A stretch of 11,643 nt of DNA from Chloroflexaceae bacterium UBA1466. Its GTDB lineage: Bacteria; Chloroflexota; Chloroflexia; Chloroflexales; Chloroflexaceae. Positions 9,301 through 11,643 of the stretch are shown one piece after another. A program made the translations under genes and the position numbers. Each line of letters begins with the position of its first letter. Position 1 is the stretch's first letter. The stretch is from assembly GCA_002325605.1 (NCBI GenBank), contig DCSM01000127.1:1-11643 (forward strand), read 5' to 3'. Below the pieces are notes generated by a model. It did not search any database. It had not been told where the DNA came from and was given only the letters and a program-made list of their open reading frames with translations.

Positions 9301-9385
9301 ATTGGAGACTTATCTGCGGCTTGCGCCCGATGGTTTCTTGCAAGCTGAAGCCCAGAAGCTCTTGACTAACCTAAAGAATCCCTAA
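1064..9385 (+). CDS. Giant multidomain membrane protein: GT-C glycosyltransferase-like region, two DUF2298 (Chlor_Arch_YYY) domains, TPR repeats
   Basis: One frame of 2,773 codons from the preferred TTG start (2,782 from TTG 1037). Order: a GT-C/GT39-like region (residues about 1-770), DUF2298 copy 1 (about 770-1565), DUF2298 copy 2 (about 1610-2570), a Pro/Ala-rich linker (about 2575-2610), then about four TPRs (2622-2765). This matches the second class in the TIGR03662 description as I recall it: an extra N-terminal region, two YYY domains and TPRs, found in Chloroflexi. The chain is a polytopic membrane protein with dozens of predicted helices and large soluble loops after each membrane block. 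A likely role is transfer of lipid-linked sugars to a cell-surface acceptor, but only the GT-C part supports this directly. It ends TAA followed at once by in-frame TGA. The next DUF2298 gene starts 21 nt later, so co-transcription is likely. There is no frameshift or internal stop. Residue numbers in all entries use the 1064 start. Confidence 0.93.
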   Translation: MQSLSSLDAVACPSPARRRWWQTTWATSALLLSILLLGTYFRTLSLLDWDLGTGQHPDERFFTDVSSLTRLPANLNEYFDAARAPSNPRNVGKTFFVYGTFPTILTRFVAVSLTPSSALPENVPGRSVLAPDGTGQTVPNPERKLFRLNLLQKLLNPEGRNYTDYSNIYRIGRSLATIFDLASILVIFLIGQRLYGRRVGLIAAFFAASAVMSIQQSHFFVDPTFSTCFALLALYWAIRIAQGDGWGAYVWLGISIGFAMANRLPLATLGLVGMVAAVLGALAWAKTSFEDQSYLHKALDRFLRHDLPFLFLAGFLTVITFRIVQPYAFIGSLSDSPQIPSENPSSPSWMRGLGFFDLRLDPRFVQNMDEIKRLVSGESDFPPSQQWVRRAVYLFPLQNMVLWGMGPALGLTVWLGWLLAGWLYTRYWLFGLGHKYPKSTLTLFNPTLLAPIVLWVWIGFYFLWQGGQFVKSIRYMLPIYGALFVFGAWALVLLWDWSRAKQVFKGPFHTLQVRLTTHIAPLALGIVLLGTLSWAYAFTRIYTRPHSRIIAARWLLQNAPSGSKIASEQWDDGLPIGVDGGNPWGSSYQGIETHPYGEDDPQKYFGNGRDKGLLDSLDEVDYVTLTSNRVYGSTERLPMRYPALRRYYHYLFSGELGFELVADVNSYPTFFGIPIPDQSSEEAFTVYDHPRILIFHKTANYSRQQANQLLTKDVNWDEVYKSTVFFADRNANALRLTESQWPKYRAGGTWAEFFDAENPVNLANLPLARFLAPLWWFFILEVIGLAAFCLLFYTFPWLPDRGMSLARPLGLLFIAYSAWILGSLHWLPFSPGTVWLCALPLLLLGFGVGWRSRFELQTFWQTRKRTIITAESLYIVAFLFVLYLRWLNPDLWHPARGGEKPMELAYLNAVLKSAAFPPYDPWFAGGHINYYYFGFVIVGVLIHLTGILPQIAYNLAVPTLFALVAVGSWGLVYNLLAPKQHLSLVSQRSERFAQISALLAPVFVLILGNLAQAIWFLDGYATKNQGRPEWAFWDATRIVAGTVNEFPFFTFLFADLHAHMIVMPFSLAILGLSVSLIRQETSVKPRNPSFLARYFPISLHLFLFGLLAGTLQVTNTWDYPTFVGLVALTLALLGWWHFWREQRQNSTFTLQLKLLAIGRTLFTVIAQVVIVFSIGRILFLPFIQNFATESSGIDFLREGLASSPFQQVLFAQRTSVVDSLRLIGLWLFLLSGTGFFLALRFTKLRVIALSSVMGGMIALTLIGALTNLPALIMLFPLFIAVLWLLWHMRYTSLKAILPMIWALTALGISLGVEIVVVKGDIGRMNTVFKFGLHAWILFALSAAIALPWVWVKTAKFIRAKTNDLPALSLIWSWRGGLILLLAGSFVYPFTATPARIGDRYKANLPNTLDGMAFMPFVGGNENGKDFLLSEDAAAILWLQKNVKGTPVILEAHLPSYRWAGRIATFTGLPTLFGWEWHQIQQRNSVNASPIINRRATVIEQIFNGTDINGALEAIKRYGIEYIFVGGVEHAVYNSTGLSKFATLVNQEELQIVFTNGQTQIYQVKNPGKPTMLTSDLAMTTPHLRTPPPLVLNKHVNELPAVKEYDWNDIVNSQVWLAILVWLLTLALLLLLGLPLAVLAFGQNRDAGLVWAKLIGLLILGYCVWLPTSLGLWRYDRWALALSFLFILAFNSILITWLGEKTFSFQSFKRGLSILKERILAKSQEILLSEGLFLFGFACFAVIRAFNPDLWHPIWGGEKPMEFGFLNAILRSPVMPPYDPFFSDGYINYYYYGLYLVSLPIKATGIAPAFAFNLVIPTLFALTLAGGYAIVAELTGKKRYGLLGAAFLTVLGNLASVFPAHWARGILPIFEALSRKGLASLGRELGDWFMGPSRIIPNTINEFPFWGFLYGDLHPHLIALPITLLVIALAYQIIRLDKAQTTRFFVYGLISLALGTLAVTNSWDFPTYALLVGMTLVGGAWREWRWSKLALLRASEKPIVIKSILPAFQPAADILEYSQDTSVKYAIEKQNPHQRERKVWYAILLPGFLLAFGSIIAYFIRAIRASWTQKPSLPRYLSWAIGLLMGAFSGGFALFKWQQRHLPSTKTAETNSFQSAPAEVAPEPFAPAEVAPEPSSVVPLSKAFSLSSLFSKELLFNGARLIWALGEAVLWTIALAIGGLILYTPFFEKYYATVSGVGIVSNGTKIQDYFLIYGLFLVILLPFTFGTFWNFLAPHIRRSQSEFSRHFTLASRGIALALFLILISLAIWQPVFALHFGLGLLLILSITLILQKALSPAIWFILALLTLVWAVSLGIDFIYIRDHLDGSDNYRMNTVFKFGMQIWTLLALAAAASLAHLMRKLHRIGGFTAQAAGLGILTILILATSVFLFAGIPSRVANRFDPSMKLTLDGLAFLQNADFNYDCQSYGSCEPGVSSFKIDLRPDALAIAWLNKQIEGTPIIVQSDLWFYRAYGIRIAANTGLPTVISALHENEQRDATLTGIRDRDVDSLFRTPNTDLALRILAKYRVNYVYVGSVERAFYNAAGLAKFEKTLASYLQKIYDASGVKIYKVQSIPSTYAEPEPYNFTTEKPLQPQAPAPAANNSSQDSAELTDLEAKVAQNPTNGPLVYKLADLYRSQNRLDDAARVLSVATQANPADLALHHLWGDILAQAGRYDEAEQAFLQATKASPSAGNWNKLGSNLLKWGKTAKAEVALLQAITLDAKEPEPHFWLGQIYKEKGDKEQAQRELETYLRLAPDGFLQAEAQKLLTNLKNP
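3380..5765 (+). other. Domain: DUF2298 / Chlor_Arch_YYY copy 1
   Basis: Landmarks in order: a first helix ending in LPDRG; RWLNPDLWHP-x4-EKPME, then FPPYDPW and INYYYFG (Y930-Y932, nt 3851-3859); WDATRIV; NEFPFFTFLFADLHAH (D1055, H1057, H1059; nt 4226-4240); VTNTWDYPT (from V1113); PFIQNFATESSG; GRMNTVFKFG (R1323, nt 5030). A soluble domain follows with TLDGMAF, AAAILWLQKNVKGTP and TGLPTLFGWEWHQIQQR (H1477). The YYYxG motif is the family signature. The molecular function of DUF2298 is not established to my knowledge. Confidence 0.9.
5900..8775 (+). other. Domain: DUF2298 / Chlor_Arch_YYY copy 2, with a ~160-residue insertion
   Basis: This repeats the copy 1 landmarks: RAFNPDLWHP-x4-EKPMEF, MPPYDPF, INYYYYG (Y1788-Y1791), GPSRIIPNTINEFPFWGF, DLHPH (D1911, H1913, H1915), VTNSWDFPT (V1958), PFFEKYYATVSG (P2184), YRMNTVFKFG (R2330), TLDGLAF, ALAIAWLNKQIEGTP, TGLPT and HENEQR (H2488). 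It differs from copy 1 in lacking LPDRG near its start (NRDAG instead), in lacking the GW before the conserved His, in having a C-x5-C pair (C2422, C2428), and in an insertion between VTNSWD and PFF containing two extra helices. Copies 1 and 2 are clearly related but well diverged, so the duplication is old. Confidence 0.9.
7405..7464 (+). repeat. In-frame 30-bp tandem repeat, two units, 29 bp identical
   Basis: Positions 7405-7433 and 7435-7463 are identical over 29 bp, and the units differ only at 7434 (T) versus 7464 (C). In frame they encode APAEVAPEPF followed by APAEVAPEPS (residues 2115-2134). The stretch lies in a hydrophilic Pro/Glu-rich part of the copy 2 insertion, where length change would be tolerated. 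Near-perfect identity suggests a recent slippage duplication. Confidence 0.95.
8880..9382 (+). other. Domain: C-terminal TPR repeats (about four)
   Basis: After a Pro/Ala-rich linker (QAPAPAANNSS) come four helix-turn-helix repeats of about 34 residues. They begin near VYKLADLYRSQNRLDDAARVL, LHHLWGDILAQAGRYDEAEQAF, NWNKLGSNLLKWGKTAKAEVAL and PHFWLGQIYKEKGDKEQAQREL. The usual TPR small and aromatic positions are present, and Pro ends most units. TPRs mediate protein-protein contact. No membrane helix separates them from the preceding soluble domain, so they probably lie on the same, outer side of the membrane. Confidence 0.9.
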
Positions 9386-9406
9386 TGATGGCCCTGGAAA
9401 ACCTAA

Positions 9407-11643
9407 ATGGTTTCTTTCAGGACTATCTCAGAAGTAAGTTTTGTGATAACTGCGCTTTTAATTTGGTGGTTGGTCGTTCAAATTTTAGGTTTAGTAGGTT
9501 TACCCTTCACAACCTACCTTTTTCGGAAGTTACCAGACCAGGGCTATGCGTTTAGCAAAAGTTTGGGGCTACTCCTCACGGGCTATGTGGCGTGGCTGTT
9601 GGCAATGCTGGGCTTGGGCAGTTTTGGTGCGCCCCTCTTTGCGCTTGCGGCGGTGCTGGTCGGCGGGGGGGGCTTACTTCTTCAGCACCAAGAGCAACGG
9701 TGGGAAGGTCTGGGGCGGGAAGCACGGGCTTGGCTGCGGGAAAATTGGCAGACGGTGCTGGCTTATGAAGGTCTGTTTTTAGCCCTCCTTTTCCTCCTTG
9801 CTTGGCTCCGTTCCCACGACCTTGGCTTTATTGGGCCTCATCCGTGGGGGACAGAACGTCCAATGGATCTGGCCTTCTTCAATGCGATTCGGCACAGCCC
9901 TTCTTTCCCCCCCCACGACCCTTGGCTCTCAGGTTATAGCATCAATTACTACTACTTTGGCTACTTGCTGATGGCGGGTGTAGCAGCATTGAGCGGCCTT
10001 GCCCCTACCGTCGCTTATAACCTTGCGCTAATCCTTACCTTTGCTTTAGCTGCTTTGGGGATTGCGGGAATTGGGAATAATTTAATCTCCCTTAGTCTGC
10101 GGGAGAATGAGAAGGTAGAACTTTCTCGCCCCTTCCAACGACTCGTTTTCAGTTTTCTCGGCGTGCTTTTGGTGCTTTTCATTGGGAATCAATCAGGAGC
10201 GTTGCAAGTTCTGGTAGGTGATCATCGCCTTGTGGCGCTGGATACGCCGCAACTCATCTCTACTTTAGGGCAAACTTTGAGCGGGAAGCAGCAGATTGAT
10301 CTACCTTACCCTGCGATTACGCCTGATCATGAGTTTGGCAAACTTACGACGATTCAGCGGGGAGATCGCGTTAGTGATTTTAATTGGTGGTGGCCTTCCC
10401 GCAGCCTTTGGGATGAGTTGCCTGAGGGGAAGATGCGAATTTATGACATTACAGAGTTTCCCTTCTTTAGTTTTTGGCTTGGGGATCTGCACCCTCACGT
10501 CATGGCCTTGCCCTTCAATCTCCTAGCTTTAGCTTTAGTCTTGGCAACCTTGGCCCAAAGGGAGAGACCAAAGCTGGCCGTAGGGCGCAGAGGTTGGATA
10601 GACCTTTTCCTCACAGGTATAATTTTGGGAAGCCTTTACGTCATCAATAGTTGGGATTTACCAACCTACATCTTGCTCTATGGGGGAGCTTTGTTCCTTC
10701 TGCAAAGCCATAGACCTTCACCGCTTACTGAAGAAGAGGTTGAAGAGAAGGAGAAAAAGGGAGCTATTTGGAAGCAATGGGGAATGCAAATGGCCTGGGT
10801 TGCGGGAGCTATTCTGCTCCTCTTTGCCCCTTTCTACCTTACCTTTCGCTCGTTGGTCGGGTTTGCAGAACCTTTGACCAAAGTCCCTATCCTTTCAAAG
10901 CTTTCGCAGATTATTGCACCTTACCTTGCAAGTAAGAGCGGTCTCCATGCCTTTTTGATCATCTTTGGGCTATTCTTTCTTCCCCTTCTAGCCTTTACCT
11001 ACGGTCAGCAAAATCAACAAAGCCAAACGCGGGGGTTTTCAAAATACCTTTGCTGGCTCAGTCCCTTACTTCTGATCATTGGGCTGATCTTCAATTTTCC
11101 CCTCTTAGCTCTTTTTGGGCTAATGATCTTCGCTTTTGTGCAAGCCCTTCAGCGAGCAGACAAGCCCGCTGAAGCTTTTGTACTTCTCCTGGTAGCTTTA
11201 GGGAGCGCAATTTGCTTTGGAACAGAGATCATCTATGTTCGTGATGTTTTTAGCAATCGCATGAACACGATCTTTAAGTTCTACTATCAAGTTTGGCTCC
11301 TTTGGGGGACGGTGACAACGTATGTCCTTTGGTGGCTCATTTTCTTCCCTCACGGCCAAGAAAGGGGAAAGGGAAAGCGTTTCTTGGCCTATGGAGTAGG
11401 GTTTATCTCGCTCCTTCTGTTGTTTGGTGGCTTGGTCTATCCTGTGATCAACGTGAAGGACGCAGTAACAAAGGGGAAATGGTGGGGGCTTGAAGGTCAA
11501 ACACCAAGGGAAAACACGCCTGCGGGAAAAGCATCTCTTCGCTGGCTGCGGCAGAATGTTCCTGCGGGAAGCGTTGTTTTAGAAACTGTCGGGCCTGGGG
11601 GAGGGTCATACAACGTTGATGGTTACGGTGGAGTTTCGGCCAG
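9407..11643 (+). CDS. Stand-alone DUF2298 (Chlor_Arch_YYY) membrane protein, 3'-truncated by window edge
   Basis: The frame is open from ATG 9407 for 745 codons to the right edge with no stop. ATG 9407 directly follows an in-frame TAA (9404-9406), so no longer start exists. GGAAAA (9396-9401) is a modest ribosome-binding site, and GTG 9443 is a weaker alternative start. Landmarks: first helix at about 10-38; LPDQGYAFSKSLGLL; GPHPWGTERPMDLAFFNAI; FPPHDPW; INYYYFG (Y181-Y183); WWWPSRSLW; TEFPFFSFWLGDLHPH (D360, H362, H364); VINSWDLPTY (V412); PFYLTF (P475); YVRDVFSNRMNTIFKF (R618); the soluble domain begins with ASLRWLRQNVPAGSVVLE. Family single-domain members are about 700-900 residues, so little should be missing. 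The spacing between YYY and DLHPH is about 55 residues longer than in the upstream copies. It lies 21 nt after the giant gene, probably in the same operon. Function is unestablished; a membrane glycosyltransferase-like role is inferred. Confidence 0.93.
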   Translation, partial: MVSFRTISEVSFVITALLIWWLVVQILGLVGLPFTTYLFRKLPDQGYAFSKSLGLLLTGYVAWLLAMLGLGSFGAPLFALAAVLVGGGGLLLQHQEQRWEGLGREARAWLRENWQTVLAYEGLFLALLFLLAWLRSHDLGFIGPHPWGTERPMDLAFFNAIRHSPSFPPHDPWLSGYSINYYYFGYLLMAGVAALSGLAPTVAYNLALILTFALAALGIAGIGNNLISLSLRENEKVELSRPFQRLVFSFLGVLLVLFIGNQSGALQVLVGDHRLVALDTPQLISTLGQTLSGKQQIDLPYPAITPDHEFGKLTTIQRGDRVSDFNWWWPSRSLWDELPEGKMRIYDITEFPFFSFWLGDLHPHVMALPFNLLALALVLATLAQRERPKLAVGRRGWIDLFLTGIILGSLYVINSWDLPTYILLYGGALFLLQSHRPSPLTEEEVEEKEKKGAIWKQWGMQMAWVAGAILLLFAPFYLTFRSLVGFAEPLTKVPILSKLSQIIAPYLASKSGLHAFLIIFGLFFLPLLAFTYGQQNQQSQTRGFSKYLCWLSPLLLIIGLIFNFPLLALFGLMIFAFVQALQRADKPAEAFVLLLVALGSAICFGTEIIYVRDVFSNRMNTIFKFYYQVWLLWGTVTTYVLWWLIFFPHGQERGKGKRFLAYGVGFISLLLLFGGLVYPVINVKDAVTKGKWWGLEGQTPRENTPAGKASLRWLRQNVPAGSVVLETVGPGGGSYNVDGYGGVSA

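Noticed and set aside
9386..9406. A possible separate promoter or terminator between the two membrane genes
   Set aside because: The gap is only 21 nt and holds no -10/-35 pair or hairpin, so read-through in one transcript is the simplest view.
9546..9782. A 78-codon plus-strand frame starting at an ATG inside the downstream gene
   Set aside because: The real frame starts at ATG 9407 and continues through LPDQGYAFSK and the YYY motif. The frame at 9546 is an out-of-frame shadow.
11198..11500. A 100-codon minus-strand open frame
   Set aside because: It is antisense to the RMNTIFKF segment of the stand-alone DUF2298 gene, with no independent coding evidence.
1..11643. CRISPR array, tRNA, rRNA or complete insertion sequence
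   Set aside because: I saw no spaced short repeats, no cloverleaf or conserved rRNA segments, and no terminal inverted repeats with target duplications.

Overview
The window looks like chromosomal DNA from a member of the Chloroflexota. The main reason is a very large membrane protein with an N-terminal GT-C glycosyltransferase-like region, two tandem DUF2298 (Chlor_Arch_YYY) domains and C-terminal TPR repeats. As I recall the family description (TIGR03662), this layout is known mostly from Chloroflexi, while the single-domain form also occurs in Archaea. I cannot assign class or genus. Base composition is moderate, clearly above AT-rich and below the GC-rich thermophilic Chloroflexi.

Layout. 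(1) Positions 1-881, minus strand: a protein of the Rpn / YhgA-like PD-(D/E)XK nuclease family, often annotated as a transposase. Its start is in the window and its C-terminus runs off the left edge. (2) Positions 882-1063: a divergent intergenic region. It holds one perfect TATAAT -10 element facing each way, about 100 bp apart, with an imperfect dyad between them. (3) Positions 1064-9385, plus strand: one uninterrupted gene for a protein of about 2,773 residues, with a probable TTG start. (4) Positions 9407-11643, plus strand, 21 nt downstream: a second, stand-alone DUF2298 protein. Its start is in the window and it is cut by the right edge. There are no tRNA, rRNA, CRISPR or complete IS features, and no gene-free stretch over 300 bp.

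How the genes fit together. The two plus-strand genes almost certainly form an operon. Each of their four membrane modules (GT-C, YYY copy 1, YYY copy 2, YYY copy 3) has an acidic motif in an early loop, many membrane helices and, at the end, a soluble domain sharing an A-x2-WL-type helix motif. The third YYY module is cut before its soluble domain is complete. The simplest reading is a cell-surface glycosylation machine in which several lipid-linked-sugar transferase-like modules sit on one polypeptide, with a TPR scaffold probably outside the membrane. The GT-C part is reasonably supported. An enzymatic role for the DUF2298 modules is inference. The nuclease gene is probably an unrelated mobile or selfish neighbour.
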